The notes below the pieces were generated by a model. That model ran no database searches and was not told the origin of the DNA. It was given only the letters and a program-made list of their open reading frames with translations. A stretch of DNA of 64,000 nt from Muricoccus roseus. GTDB taxonomy: Bacteria > Pseudomonadota > Alphaproteobacteria > Acetobacterales > Acetobacteraceae. The DNA is taken from NCBI RefSeq assembly GCF_900141905.1, contig NZ_FQZF01000004.1, forward strand, positions 124,001 through 188,000. Reading direction: 5' to 3'. Both the position numbers and the translations under genes were made by a program. The first letter of the stretch is position 1, and the number at the start of each line of letters is the position of its first letter. Shown here piece by piece: positions 1-9,625 of this stretch.

Positions 1-735
1 GCCGCCGAAGAGCCAGACCTGATCATCCAGGCGCGGCGCGCCCATCTCCCGGTTGCCCTCGGCGCGCTCGCCATGGCAGCTCGCGCAGTTCTCGGCGAAG
101 ACCGGGGCGCCGCGCCGGGCCGCGGCCGCATCGGTCGCGCGGTTGGTGAGGGAGAGCACGTGCTCCACCACGTCATTCGCCTGGGCCGCGGTCAGCATGC
201 CATCCGCCACGAAGCGGGGCATGAGGGAGGTGCGGGAGGCGTCGTCATCCGGGGCGCGGATGCCGTGGCGGATGGTCTGCTCCACATCGGCCAGCGTGCC
301 GCCCCAGAGCCACTCGTCATCCGCCAGGTTGGGGAAGCCGGGCGCGCCCTGGCCGCCCGCGCCATGGCAGCCGGCGCAGGTGTTGGCGAAGGCCACGCGG
401 CCACCCGCCATGGCATAGGCGCGCAGGTCCGGGTCGGCCACGATCTGCGCGGGCTCCGTCGCGCGCAGCCGGGCCAGCATCGGCTCGGCCGCGCTGGCCT
501 GGGCGGCGCGGTCCTGGTCGGCCGCGCCGCGCGCGGTGTAGCCGAGCAGGCCCGTGGCGCCGCTGATGGGAAGGGCGGGGTAGAGGACCACCCACAGCGC
601 CGCGAAGGCGATGGTGGCGTAGAAGGTCCAGAGCCACCACTTCGGCAGCGGCGTGTTCAGCTCCCGGATGCCGTCCCACTCATGGCCGGTGGTGGCGGTG
701 CCGGTGACTTCGTCGCGTTCAACAACATGGGACAT
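1..735 (-). CDS. ccoP: cbb3-type cytochrome c oxidase subunit III (partial)
   Basis: Diheme electron-entry subunit of the cbb3 oxidase; it passes electrons to CcoO and CcoN at the inner membrane. The 245 visible residues begin with MSHVVERDEV, followed by a transmembrane segment at about residues 32-52 (KWWLWTFYATIAFAALWVV) and two c-type heme motifs, CAGCH and CASCH. The family motif MGAPRLDDQVWLFGG follows the second heme. The gene is cut by the left edge of the window. It is the last visible gene of ccoN-O-Q-P and starts 12 bases after the ccoQ stop. Confidence 0.96.
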   Translation of the reverse strand, partial: MSHVVERDEVTGTATTGHEWDGIRELNTPLPKWWLWTFYATIAFAALWVVLYPALPISGATGLLGYTARGAADQDRAAQASAAEPMLARLRATEPAQIVADPDLRAYAMAGGRVAFANTCAGCHGAGGQGAPGFPNLADDEWLWGGTLADVEQTIRHGIRAPDDDASRTSLMPRFVADGMLTAAQANDVVEHVLSLTNRATDAAAARRGAPVFAENCASCHGERAEGNREMGAPRLDDQVWLFGG

Positions 736-747
736 CGCGGCGCGCTC

Positions 748-900
748 CTACTCGGCCTCGCGCAGCGGGATCTGCCGCGCGCGCTCGAACTTCTCCCGGC
801 GGCTGGGCAGCAGCGCCCAGGTGACGATCCCGCCGAAGAGCACGAAGAACCAGACGATCCAGGTGGTCAGTAGCAGGCTGTGGAATTCTTCGATGGTCAT
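748..900 (-). CDS. ccoQ: cbb3-type oxidase small subunit CcoQ
   Basis: A 50-residue single-span membrane protein lying between ccoO and ccoP, the usual position of CcoQ (FixQ). The sequence starts MTIEEFHSLLLTTW, has one hydrophobic helix at about residues 10-31 and ends in a basic/acidic cytoplasmic tail. CcoQ is known to stabilise the cbb3 complex and is not catalytic. The identification rests mainly on position, length and topology, because the family is poorly conserved. Confidence 0.9.
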   Translation of the reverse strand: MTIEEFHSLLLTTWIVWFFVLFGGIVTWALLPSRREKFERARQIPLREAE

Positions 901-910
901 CCCGCCCTCC

Positions 911-1645
911 TCACTGCTGCCGCAGCCGCTCGGGGGTCGCCTCGGTGAAGTCCACCAGGGTGCCGAGCATCTGCAGATAGGCCACGAGCGCATCCATTTC
1001 GGTGATGGCGCGGGCGTTGCCGTCCGGGTCCATCTGCCGGGCGCGGCCGTAGCGGGCGGAGAAGGCGCTGCCGTCCTCCGCGGGCCTCGCCTGCGCCTCC
1101 AGGTCGGCGCGGGCATTGGCGACCATCGCATCGGTGTAGGGCACGCCGGCGGTGCGCAGCGTGGCCAGGCGCTGGCCGATGTCGCGATAGTCCAGCGGGC
1201 GGTCGAGGAAGCCGTAGGAGGGCATGATGCTCTCCGGCACCAGGTGCCGCGGGTCGCGAAGGTGCAGCACATGCCACTCGTCGGAGTAGCGGCCGCCGAC
1301 GCGGGCGAGGTCGGGCCCGGTGCGCTTGCTGCCCCACTGGAACGGCTTGTCGAACATGCTCTCCGCCGCGAGCGAGTAGTGGCCGTAGCGCTCGCGCTCG
1401 TCGCGGAAGGGGCGGACCATCTGGCTGTGGCAGGTGTAGCAGCCCTCGCGCACATAGATGTCGCGCCCGGCCTGCTCGAGCGGTGTGTAGGGGCGGATGC
1501 CGCCCACGCGCTCGATGGTGCTTTCCACCGTGAAGAGCGGGATGACCTGCACGAGGCCGCCGATCGAGATGGTGATCAGGGTGAGCAAGCCGAGCAGGAT
1601 GAGATTCCGCTCGATCGTGCCGTGGTTGAAGCGGATGCCGAACAT
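911..1645 (-). CDS. ccoO: cbb3-type cytochrome c oxidase subunit II
   Basis: Monoheme membrane-anchored cytochrome c subunit of the cbb3 oxidase, relaying electrons from CcoP to CcoN. The 244 residues contain an N-terminal anchor (about 13-35) and the heme motif [12 protein letters not shown] that characterises CcoO/FixO. The ATG at 1645 ([14 protein letters not shown]) was chosen because it matches the family N-terminus and follows the ccoN stop by 14 bases; an in-frame extension upstream would run into ccoN. Confidence 0.96.
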   Translation of the reverse strand: MFGIRFNHGTIERNLILLGLLTLITISIGGLVQVIPLFTVESTIERVGGIRPYTPLEQAGRDIYVREGCYTCHSQMVRPFRDERERYGHYSLAAESMFDKPFQWGSKRTGPDLARVGGRYSDEWHVLHLRDPRHLVPESIMPSYGFLDRPLDYRDIGQRLATLRTAGVPYTDAMVANARADLEAQARPAEDGSAFSARYGRARQMDPDGNARAITEMDALVAYLQMLGTLVDFTEATPERLRQQ

Positions 1646-1659
1646 TGCCGGTCCTTCCC

Positions 1660-3159
1660 TCAGGCCGCGGCCGGCAGGGTGGATGCGTTGGGCAGGGCGA
1701 CGTTCGCCTCCGCCACCGGCATGCGCACCGTGCGCCACAGGTTGTAGGCCATGAGCAGGGCGCCGGTGAGATAGAGGACGCCGCCCGTGGCGCGGATCAC
1801 GTAGTAGGGGTGCAGCGCGGCCACCGTTTCCACGAAGGAGTACTGGAGGAAGCCGAGATGGTCATAGGCGCGCCACATCAGGCCTTGCATGATGCCGGAC
1901 ACCCACATCGAGGTGATGTAGAGCAGGATCCCGAGGGTCGCGATCCAGAAGTGCCAGCTCGCCAGGCGCTCCGAGTAGAGCTTGGTGCGGCCCCAGAGCC
2001 GCGGCACGAGCCAGTAGAGCACGCCGAAGGTGATGAAGCCGTTCCAGCCCAGCGCGCCGGAATGCACGTGGCCGATGGTCCAGTCCGTGTAGTGCGAGAG
2101 CGAGTTCACGGCGCGGATGGACATGACCGGACCCTCGAAGGTGGCCATGCCGTAGAAGCCGACGGCCGCCACCGAGAAGCGAAGGCCGACATCGGTGCGC
2201 AGCTTGTCCCAGGCGCCCGAGAGGGTCATCAGGCCGTTGATCATGCCGCCCCAGGAGGGCATCCACAGCATGATGCTGAACACCATGCCCAGCACCTGCG
2301 CCCAGTCGGGCAGCGCGGTGTAGTGCAGGTGGTGCGGGCCGGCCCAGATGTAGAGGAAGGTGATGGCCCAGAAGTGCACGATGGACAGGCGGTAGGAGTA
2401 GATCGGGCGGTCCGCCTGCTTCGGCACGAAGTAGTACATCATCCCGAGGAAGCCGGCGGTCAGGAAGAAGCCCACCGCGTTGTGGCCATACCACCACTGG
2501 ATCATCGCATCCTGCACGCCGGAAGCCGCGCCATAGGACTTGGCGCTGCCGAAGCTGGTGGGGATGGCGACGTTGTTGCCGAGATGCAGCACGGCGACGG
2601 TGATGATGAAGGCCAGGAAGAACCAGTTGGCGACGTAGATATGCGGCTCCTCGCGCCGCAGGATCGTGCCGCCGAAGACAACGAGGTAGGAGACCCAGAG
2701 GACCGTCAGCCACAGGTCGGCGTACCACTCGGGCTCGGCGTATTCCTTGCCCTGGGTGATGCCCAGCAAATAGCCGGTGGCCGCAATGACGATGAAGAAC
2801 TGGTAGCCCCAGAAGAGGAGCCAGGCCGCGTCATCCCCGCCCAGAAGCCGCGCGCGGCAGGTGCGCTGCACGACATACAGGCTGGTGAGGAAGAGCGCGT
2901 TGCCCCCGAAGGCGAAGATCACCGCCGATGTGTGCAGCGGCCGCAGCCGCCCGAAGGTGGTGAACTCGATTCCCAGGTTGAGTTGGGGATAGGCGAGCTG
3001 CAGCGCGATCACCACGCCGGCCAGGAAGCCGGCAATGCCCCAGAACACCGTGGCGATGGCGAAGGCGCGCAGCGGCGCATCCACATAGTCGGGCTGCGGG
3101 CGCGATAGAGGGCCGGTGCCGGTGATCGGTACGGCCTGGGCTGTCAAACCCTCTGGCAT
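1660..3159 (-). CDS. ccoN: cbb3-type cytochrome c oxidase subunit I
   Basis: Catalytic heme-copper subunit of the cbb3 oxidase: it reduces oxygen to water at heme b3-CuB with high affinity and pumps protons. The 499 residues form a polytopic membrane protein, with the family segments around [10 protein letters not shown] and [12 protein letters not shown] carrying metal-ligand histidines. The ATG at 3159 ([10 protein letters not shown]) has a strong AGGAG ribosome site 5-9 bases upstream. It is the first gene of ccoN-O-Q-P, and a perfect FNR/FixK-type box lies 51-65 bases upstream, so low-oxygen induction is expected. Confidence 0.97.
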   Translation of the reverse strand: MPEGLTAQAVPITGTGPLSRPQPDYVDAPLRAFAIATVFWGIAGFLAGVVIALQLAYPQLNLGIEFTTFGRLRPLHTSAVIFAFGGNALFLTSLYVVQRTCRARLLGGDDAAWLLFWGYQFFIVIAATGYLLGITQGKEYAEPEWYADLWLTVLWVSYLVVFGGTILRREEPHIYVANWFFLAFIITVAVLHLGNNVAIPTSFGSAKSYGAASGVQDAMIQWWYGHNAVGFFLTAGFLGMMYYFVPKQADRPIYSYRLSIVHFWAITFLYIWAGPHHLHYTALPDWAQVLGMVFSIMLWMPSWGGMINGLMTLSGAWDKLRTDVGLRFSVAAVGFYGMATFEGPVMSIRAVNSLSHYTDWTIGHVHSGALGWNGFITFGVLYWLVPRLWGRTKLYSERLASWHFWIATLGILLYITSMWVSGIMQGLMWRAYDHLGFLQYSFVETVAALHPYYVIRATGGVLYLTGALLMAYNLWRTVRMPVAEANVALPNASTLPAAA

Positions 3160-3210
3160 GGGGCACTCCTGTTGATCCACGCGTGGTCCCACGACCCGCG
3201 CGGGGGTTCC

Positions 3211-3224
3211 TTGATCAAGATCAA
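3211..3224 (-). promoter_or_regulatory. FNR/FixK-type box upstream of ccoN
   Basis: TTGAT-CAAG-ATCAA is a perfect match to the FNR/Anr consensus TTGAT-N4-ATCAA. Its centre (3217.5) lies 58 bases upstream of the ccoN ATG. If it acts as a class II site at -41.5, transcription would begin at about 3176 and give a short leader carrying the AGGAG ribosome site. The transcript start is inferred. Confidence 0.85.
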
Positions 3225-3949
3225 CCGGCACCTGCCGTGCGGAGGGCGAGGGCGGCGAGCGCCGCCCCGTTCACCGCCAGCGCGGCCGCCGAGGCGAAGC
3301 GCAGCCCGGCGCCGAAGCGCCGGCCGAAGAAGCGCCCGAGCAGCGCGACCCCGGCGAGGGCCGGGACGGTACCGGCGACGAAGGCGGTCATGGCGAGCGC
3401 CCCGCCCAGGGCGCTGCCGGCGGCCATGGCGCCCGCGAGCGCGCCGTAGAGAAGGCCGCAGGGCAGGGCGGAGAGCATGAGGCCGAGGAGGAAGCCGCGC
3501 CCGGGGCCCGGGGGTGCGCGGAGCACCCTGCCGAGGGCGGTGAAGCCCGGCAGGGAGGGGTGCGGCAGACGCAGGCGCAGCCAGGCCGGCAAGGGCAGGC
3601 GCGCTCCGGCCTGGGACAGCATCACGATGGCCGCCAGGGCCAACGGCACAGCCAGGAGGCCGCGCGAGAGCGTGGAGGAAAGGAGCCCGGCCGTCCCGCC
3701 GGCCAGCGCGCCGAGCCCGGCATAACCGATCAGCCGGCCGGCGTGGTAGGGCAGCAGCGCCGCGCCGGCTAGCCGCGCCAGGCGGCCGCCGGGCTGCGCA
3801 TCGGCGATCTGGGCGATCACGAAGGGGCCGCACATCCCGGCGCAATGCGTGACCCCGCCTGCCAGGCCGGCCAGCAGCATCGCGCCCATCAGGGCGAGCA
3901 TCCCTTCGGCGCCAAGGGCGGTCAGCCCGTGCAGGCAGTCGGACAGCAT
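3221..3949 (-). CDS. DsbD_2/UreH-like (TauE/SafE superfamily) membrane protein
   Basis: A 242-residue polytopic membrane protein rich in Gly, Ala and Leu. Near the N-terminus (about residues 31-42) it has the motif [10 protein letters not shown], typical of the COG2836 / DsbD_2 family often linked to cbb3 or other c-type and copper enzymes. A role in cbb3 assembly, copper handling or redox supply is inferred from the conserved Cys motif and from lying directly upstream of ccoN on the same strand. The ATG at 3949 is preferred; a GTG at 3964 would add five residues. A FixK-type site is centred 41.5 bases upstream of the ATG. Confidence 0.8.
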   Translation of the reverse strand: MLSDCLHGLTALGAEGMLALMGAMLLAGLAGGVTHCAGMCGPFVIAQIADAQPGGRLARLAGAALLPYHAGRLIGYAGLGALAGGTAGLLSSTLSRGLLAVPLALAAIVMLSQAGARLPLPAWLRLRLPHPSLPGFTALGRVLRAPPGPGRGFLLGLMLSALPCGLLYGALAGAMAAGSALGGALAMTAFVAGTVPALAGVALLGRFFGRRFGAGLRFASAAALAVNGAALAALALRTAGAG

Positions 3950-3983
3950 GGCCGCCCGTCGCACGCCCGCCGTTAAGGACGCC

Positions 3984-3997
3984 TTGATCTAACGCAA
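3984..3997 (-). promoter_or_regulatory. FixK2-type box upstream of the DsbD_2-like gene
   Basis: TTGA-TCTAAC-GCAA fits the rhizobial FixK2 consensus TTG(A/C)-N6-(T/G)CAA. Its centre (3990.5) is 41.5 bases from the ATG at 3949, the classical class II spacing if transcription starts at or next to that ATG, which would make a leaderless mRNA. It could also act on the divergent kinase gene starting at 4115, though its distance from that gene is unusual. Confidence 0.55.
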
Positions 3998-4114
3998 GGC
4001 AGGGGTTGCCGCCTGGCCTACGTGGCTGCCATGCCACAGCGGGCGGGAGTAAGAGGCGGGGCAGCATAGACACCAGGTTGCAGCGCCCCGGCAGTTTGCG
4101 TTGGATACGGCCCG

Positions 4115-6961
4115 ATGTCGCTTCTGTCTCGCCTCTTGTCGCTGGTGGGCCTTGCCTTGCTGCCCGCCCTGGCGGCGCTCGTCTGGGGCGCGCTGGAAGC
4201 TGGCCGTGGCCGGGAGGCGGCCGCGCGGGACGATGCGCTCCGCCTCGCGCGGCTGGTCGCGGCCGATCATCAGCGCCTGGCGGACGGGGCCCGGCAGCTG
4301 CTCACCTCCCTGGGCAACCTGCGCGCGGTGAGGGCCCTGGACCAGGAGGAGTGCCAGTCCTTCTTCCAGCGGATCATGGCGGACTTCCCGCGCTATGTCG
4401 TGCTGGCAACGGCCCTGAATGACGGGCGGGTGGTCTGCTCGGCCCAGCCCACCGCCTATGGCAACAACATCGCGGACCGCGCCTATTTCCGCCGGGCGCT
4501 GACTGAGCAGCGCTTCGTGGTCGGCGGCTTCGTGCTGGGCCGCTCCTCCGGGCAGAGCAGCTTCCATTTCGCCCAGCCCTTCCGTGACAATGAGGGGCGG
4601 ATGGCCGGAGTGGTCCATGCCTCCATCGGGCTGGACTGGCTGGGCGAGCAGATGTCGCGCGTGCCGCTGCCGGCAGCGGCGGTCCTGACCATCGTGGACC
4701 GGGATGGCATCGTCCTCGCGGCCCGCCCCGGGCATGGCCAGAAGGTCGGCGAGCCCGTCCGCGGCCCGATCCGCGGTTTTCTCGACCGCCCGGCAGAGGG
4801 GGTTGAAGAGGCGGTGAGCGACAGCGGCACGCACCGGATCTATGCCTATCTGCCGCCGGGCGAGAGCGGCACGCATCTGGTGGTGGTCGGCCTCGACCAG
4901 GCGGCGATGCGGGCCGAGGCATCCAGCGCGCAGCGGCACGGCGCCCTCGTCCTCCTCGGCACCACGCTTCTCGCCCTGGGGCTTACGGTGCTCGGGGCCC
5001 GCACCCTGGTCCGGCGCCCGGTGGGCCGGCTGCTGGATGCGGCGAAGCGCTGGCGTGCGGGCGACACCTCGGCCCGCCTCCAAGGCGCGGAGGGTGGGCG
5101 CTCCGAATTCGCCCGGCTGGCGGCCGCGTTCAACGCCATGGCCGAGGCGACCGAGGCGCGCGAGCATTCCCTGCGCGACAGCGAGGCCGAGTTCCGCGCG
5201 ATCTTTGAGACGGCGGCCGTCGGCGTGGCCCAGCTGGACCTCCGGGATGCGCGGATCGAGCGGGTGAATCGGCGCCTTTGCGACATCCTGGAGCGGGACG
5301 AGGAGGCGCTGGTCGGCCACGACCTGTCCGCCCATGTGCATCCGCTGGACCTGCGCGGCCATATGGAGAGCCTCGGTCGGCTCCGGCGGATCGGCCAGAG
5401 CACCATCGAGCACCGGATCACCCGGGGAGATGGAACGGTGCGCTGGCTCCGCGTCTTCGCTTCGGTGTCGGAGCGGACGGAGGGCGTGCCAACCCGGGCG
5501 GTGGCCGTGGTGCAGGACGTGACGGAGCAGCGTCTGGCCGAGGAGTCGAATGCGCGGCTCGCGGCGATCGTCACCTCGGCCGCAGAGGCGATCATCAGCC
5601 TGTCCGGCCATGACGGACGGATCATGACCTGGAACCGGGGGGCCGAAACCCTGTTCGGCTACTCGGCGGAGGAAGCGGTCGGTCAGAGCATCGGCCTGCT
5701 GCTCCCGCCGGAGGACGAAGAGGGGATCTTCTATCCGCGCGCCCTGGCGGGGGAGACGATCCGCGACCGAGAGGCGATCCGCCTTGCCCGGAACGGGGAG
5801 CGCATCCCTGTCGCCATCACCATGACGCGCATGCTGGCGACCGATGGGCGGGTGATCGGCGTCTCCGTCATCCTGCGGGATCTGCGGGAACGCCGTGCGG
5901 CCGACCAGCATCAGCAACTGCTCATGCGCGAGATCGATCATCGGGCGAAGAACGTGATGGCGGTGGTCCGGTCCCTGGTGCAGCTCTCGCCCAAGAGCGA
6001 CCCAGCGTCCTTCGGAAAGGCGATCGAGGGACGCATCTCGGCGATGGCGCGCGCCCACAGCCTGCTCGCCCGCGACCGCTGGGAGGGCGCCTCGCTGTGT
6101 GACCTGGCCGAGGAGGAGGTGGCGGCGCGCGAGGAGGGGCAGGGCGGACCGAGCCGCGTGGAGCTCGACGGCCCAGCCATCATGCTGAAGCCGGACGTGG
6201 TGCAGCCGCTCTCCATGGTGCTGCATGAGCTGGTCACGAATTCCACGAAATACGGCGCCCTCTCCCGCCAGGAGGGTAGGGTGACTCTACGCTGGCAACT
6301 CGCGGCGCGGGAGGGCGATGGTGGGCCAGGGAACGGGCCAGGGATATTGCTGACTTGGACCGAGCAGGGCGGCCCGCCCGTGTCATCCCCGCCCGCCCGG
6401 AAAGGCTTCGGATCGCGCCTCATCGAGGTCACCGTGCGCCATCAACTCCGCGGCTCGGTGTCGCTGGACTGGAAGCCCGAAGGCTTGGTCGCGCGGATCG
6501 AGGTGGGATCGGGCTGCATCTCCGGGATCGGCGCCTCACCGGCTCCGCCGCGCAATGCCACGGCTCCGGACGCGCCCCTCCTCGCTGGCGGCGACCTGAA
6601 GCGGGCTCGGGTCCTGCTGGTGGAGGACGAGGTCCTGGTGGCGATCGAGGCTGCCGAATCCCTGGTGGCGGCGGGATGCGAGGTGCTGGGCCCGGCCGCG
6701 ACGCTGGACGAGGGCATCGCCCTCGCCACTCGGGCAGGCCCGATCGACGCGGCGATCCTCGATGTCAGCCTTGCCGGCGAGGAGGTCGTTCCCCTGGCCG
6801 ATATGCTGGTCGCGCGTGGGGTGCCCGTCCTCTTCGCGACAGGCTATGGAGAGGCGCCCGCCGGGCATCAGGGCGCGCCCGTGCTGACAAAGCCGATCCG
6901 GCCCGAGGACCTCGTGGGCGCCGTGCGCCGCTTGGTCGGTTCCCGGCCGGTGGCGGCGTAA
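4115..6961 (+). CDS. Hybrid sensor histidine kinase, HWE family, with C-terminal receiver
   Basis: Membrane sensor of 948 residues. Seen in order: TM1 (about 7-27), a Cache-like periplasmic region (28-275), TM2 (277-297), HAMP (298-350), two PAS domains (about 355-475 and 480-592), an HWE-type dimerisation/phosphoacceptor region with MREIDHRAKNVMAVV (His609), an ATPase domain with HELVTNSTKYGA (N-box, about 704-715) and the HWE signature WTE (748-750), then a receiver domain with VEDE and the phosphoacceptor Asp883. There is no DNA-binding output domain, so it must signal to another protein. It is divergent from the cbb3 assembly gene; the signal it senses cannot be read from sequence. Confidence 0.9.
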   Translation: MSLLSRLLSLVGLALLPALAALVWGALEAGRGREAAARDDALRLARLVAADHQRLADGARQLLTSLGNLRAVRALDQEECQSFFQRIMADFPRYVVLATALNDGRVVCSAQPTAYGNNIADRAYFRRALTEQRFVVGGFVLGRSSGQSSFHFAQPFRDNEGRMAGVVHASIGLDWLGEQMSRVPLPAAAVLTIVDRDGIVLAARPGHGQKVGEPVRGPIRGFLDRPAEGVEEAVSDSGTHRIYAYLPPGESGTHLVVVGLDQAAMRAEASSAQRHGALVLLGTTLLALGLTVLGARTLVRRPVGRLLDAAKRWRAGDTSARLQGAEGGRSEFARLAAAFNAMAEATEAREHSLRDSEAEFRAIFETAAVGVAQLDLRDARIERVNRRLCDILERDEEALVGHDLSAHVHPLDLRGHMESLGRLRRIGQSTIEHRITRGDGTVRWLRVFASVSERTEGVPTRAVAVVQDVTEQRLAEESNARLAAIVTSAAEAIISLSGHDGRIMTWNRGAETLFGYSAEEAVGQSIGLLLPPEDEEGIFYPRALAGETIRDREAIRLARNGERIPVAITMTRMLATDGRVIGVSVILRDLRERRAADQHQQLLMREIDHRAKNVMAVVRSLVQLSPKSDPASFGKAIEGRISAMARAHSLLARDRWEGASLCDLAEEEVAAREEGQGGPSRVELDGPAIMLKPDVVQPLSMVLHELVTNSTKYGALSRQEGRVTLRWQLAAREGDGGPGNGPGILLTWTEQGGPPVSSPPARKGFGSRLIEVTVRHQLRGSVSLDWKPEGLVARIEVGSGCISGIGASPAPPRNATAPDAPLLAGGDLKRARVLLVEDEVLVAIEAAESLVAAGCEVLGPAATLDEGIALATRAGPIDAAILDVSLAGEEVVPLADMLVARGVPVLFATGYGEAPAGHQGAPVLTKPIRPEDLVGAVRRLVGSRPVAA

Positions 6962-6977
6962 AGGGGTCTTGCCCCTT
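6961..6977 (+). terminator. Short hairpin after the kinase stop codon
   Basis: Perfect 6-bp stem AAGGGG/CCCCTT around TCTTG, starting on the last base of the stop codon. There is no T-run, so it is at best a weak intrinsic terminator or an mRNA 3'-end structure. Confidence 0.35.
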
Positions 6978-7079
6978 CACAGCCCCGGCGTGAAAGCCGT
7001 AAGAGCGCCGTGTTTTCCATAGGGGATTCGGATCGGCCCTTCCGGGGGATCGTGATCCGGCTTGAGGAGAGGTGAGAGA

Positions 7080-7400
7080 GTGTCGAAGAAGTTCCTGACC
7101 GACGTCATCCAGCAGTCGTCCGAGATGACCGGCGTCGCCGCCGGCCGCTTGGCGGCCGAGATCATCGCGGCGATCAAGTCGGAGATCGTCGAGAACGGGC
7201 GCTTCTCCCTGCCTGATTTCGGCTCCTTCACCGTGCGCGAGACGCCGAAGCGCACCGCGCTGAACCCGCGCACGGGCGAGAAGGTGGCCGTGAAGGCCGG
7301 CGCCACCGTGAAGTTCAAGGCGAGCCCCTCGCTGAAGGCCGCAGCCTTCGCCGGCGCCAAGAAGGCCAAGCGCAAGGCCGCCAAGTCCAAGGGCGAGTAA
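7080..7400 (+). CDS. HU-like DNA-binding protein
   Basis: Nucleoid protein of 106 residues in the HU/IHF fold. The helix-rich dimerisation half (residues 1-45) is followed by the beta-arm region with LPDFGSFTVRETPKR and NPRTGEKV (about 45-75), the part that clasps DNA, and then a lysine/alanine-rich tail (KKAKRKAAKSKGE) that is longer and more basic than in typical 90-residue HU. The GTG at 7080 is chosen because a clear GGAGAGG ribosome site precedes it; a TTG at 7062 lies inside that site. The next gene follows immediately. Confidence 0.88.
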   Translation: MSKKFLTDVIQQSSEMTGVAAGRLAAEIIAAIKSEIVENGRFSLPDFGSFTVRETPKRTALNPRTGEKVAVKAGATVKFKASPSLKAAAFAGAKKAKRKAAKSKGE

Positions 7401-7525
7401 TTCCGGCGCCACGCTCCCTCCGGCGCGCCAAGGCCACGCCAAGGCGGGCCCGCGCGCCGGAGACGTCGCTCTACGAAGCGGTCAAGGCACATCTCGAATC
7501 CCTGGGCTACGAGGCCAAGGGAGAG

Positions 7526-8095
7526 GTGTGCGGCTGCGACATCGTCGCGCTGCGGCCGGGCGAGCCGCCTTTCCTCGTCATCACCGAACTGAAGATGAGC
7601 TTCACGCTCGACCTGCTGCTGCAAGGCGTGGACCGCCTGGCCGTCGCGGACGAGGTCTGGCTCGCCATCCGGGCATCGCGCCGCGGGCGCGACCGGGACC
7701 GGCGTGTCCATAAGCTGTGCCGTCTGCTCGGCTTCGGGCTGCTGGCGGTGGATGCGGCCGGGAAGCGGGTGGAGGTACTGGCGGAGCCAGCCGCCTACCG
7801 CCCGCGCCCCAACCCCAAGCGGCGTGCCCTGCTGCTGCGAGAGCACCGGAACCGCAAGGGCGACCCGAACCAGGGCGGTGCGTCCCGCACGCCGATCATG
7901 ACGGCCTATCGCCAGCAGGCGCTCGCCTGCGCCGAAGCCCTGCGGGAAGGACCCGCGCCCGTGAAGCAGATACGGCTCGCGGCGCCCGATGCCGCGCGCA
8001 TCCTGCAGCGCAATGTCTATGGATGGTTCGAGCGCGCGGAGCGCGGCGTGTACCGACTGACGGCGATCGGGATCGAGGCCTTGAAGGGGATGTGA
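7526..8095 (+). CDS. DUF2161 family protein (PD-(D/E)XK-like)
   Basis: Protein of unknown role in the DUF2161 (COG5482) family, thought to have a nuclease-like fold. Seen here: CGCDIVALRPG and ITELKMSFTLDLLLQG near the N-terminus, which fit the D...ExK nuclease-like pattern, and a C-terminal winged-helix-like segment (about 125-189). The first standard start codon is the GTG at 7526, giving 189 residues. However, the same frame is open upstream and encodes ETSLYEAVKAHLESLGYEA (from 7460), the usual N-terminus of the family. No ATG, GTG or TTG precedes it, so the true start is uncertain (see findings). Confidence 0.8.
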   Translation: MCGCDIVALRPGEPPFLVITELKMSFTLDLLLQGVDRLAVADEVWLAIRASRRGRDRDRRVHKLCRLLGFGLLAVDAAGKRVEVLAEPAAYRPRPNPKRRALLLREHRNRKGDPNQGGASRTPIMTAYRQQALACAEALREGPAPVKQIRLAAPDAARILQRNVYGWFERAERGVYRLTAIGIEALKGM

Positions 8096-8127
8096 TCCCG
8101 TTCTGCGGAGGGGGTGGGGCAGGAAGA

Positions 8128-8378
8128 GAGGGCTCCGCCCTCACCCGCCAAGGGCCTGAGGCCCTTGGAACCCCGTCTGACTGCCGTGGATACGATGATC
8201 GAAGGGGTCTCTGGTTGAGGGTGTCTCTTCCTGCCTTTGCAGTCGCCTCGGGTCCATGACCCGAGGCGCACCGTCAGCCCCGTGATTCCAAACTCGAAGA
8301 AAAAGATGATGGTGAGGGGTCCGGGGAGAGGAAGAATTCCTTCTCCACTCCCCGGGACGAACCAACAGACCAGAACGA
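8128..8378 (+). repeat. Structured intergenic repeat, copy A
   Basis: One of four ~250-bp copies. Hairpins in order: GAGGGC/GCCCTC (8128-8142); a 10-bp-arm palindrome CCAAGGGCCT/AGGCCCTTGG (8148-8168); an 11-bp stem with CAT loop (8244-8268); and a long CCGGGGAG... hairpin (8321-8355), which here has one mismatch and one bulge. It fills the gap between the convergent DUF2161 gene and ureJ. The large hairpin lies 75 bases from the ureJ stop codon. No terminal inverted repeats or transposase were seen. Confidence 0.88.
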
Positions 8379-8429
8379 GCGCCCGGCGGCATGGAAAGGC
8401 TGGGGAGGAAGCGCTCCCCCGCCCCTCCG

Positions 8430-8992
8430 TCAGCCCTGCACGAGCAGGAAGAGACCGCCCAGTGCCATGGCCGCGCCCGCTGAACGGGCCAGTATGCGCG
8501 GGGCCGGCAGGCGCATCATTGCAAAGCCCGCCGCATGCAGCGCGGCTGTGGCGAGCAGGAAGCCGGTGGCATAGGCAACGACGCCGGAGCCGGCGAGCAT
8601 CTCCGTGCCATGTGCATGCCCATGCGCGAGGCCGAAAAGCGCGGCGAGGGCGAGAGAGACGGCCAGAGGCGGCCGCGTGGCCAGCGCCACCACGGCGCCG
8701 AGCACGATCACCGAGGCAGCGATGCCTGCCTCCACCATGGGCAGCGCCACGCCCGCCGTGCCCAGGCCGAAGCCCAGTGTCAGGGCGGCGAGGAAGGCTG
8801 CGGGGAGGGCGAGGGCGGCGCGGCCGCCCAGCAGCCCGGCCCAGAGGCCCACTGCCACCATCGCCATCAGATGATCCGCACCGCCCAGCGGATGGGCGAA
8901 GCCGGCCGTGAAGCCCATCGCGTGATCCGCGCCCGTATGGGCGAGAGCCGGCAGCGGCAGCACGGCCAGGGCGGCAGGAAGCAGACGGCGCA

Positions 8993-8993
<1 letters not shown>
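8430..8993 (-). CDS. ureJ: HupE/UreJ family nickel-permease-like membrane protein
   Basis: A 187-residue membrane protein with a cleavable signal peptide (about 1-18) and six hydrophobic segments. It carries the family motif HPLGGADHLMAMVAVGLWAG and a histidine-rich loop LAHGHAHGTEM. HupE/UreJ proteins are associated with nickel (or cobalt) uptake for hydrogenase and urease. It is the last gene of the urease operon, and its ATG overlaps the ureG stop by one base (TGATG). Nickel supply to urease is the inferred role. Confidence 0.9.

Positions 8994-9621
<628 letters not shown>

Positions 9622-9625
<4 letters not shown>

Noticed and set aside
3989-6226. 745-codon antisense frame opposite the HWE kinase
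   Set aside because: Shadow of the kinase gene; rich in His, Arg, Gln and Pro with no conserved motif, while the plus-strand product shows all kinase domains in order.
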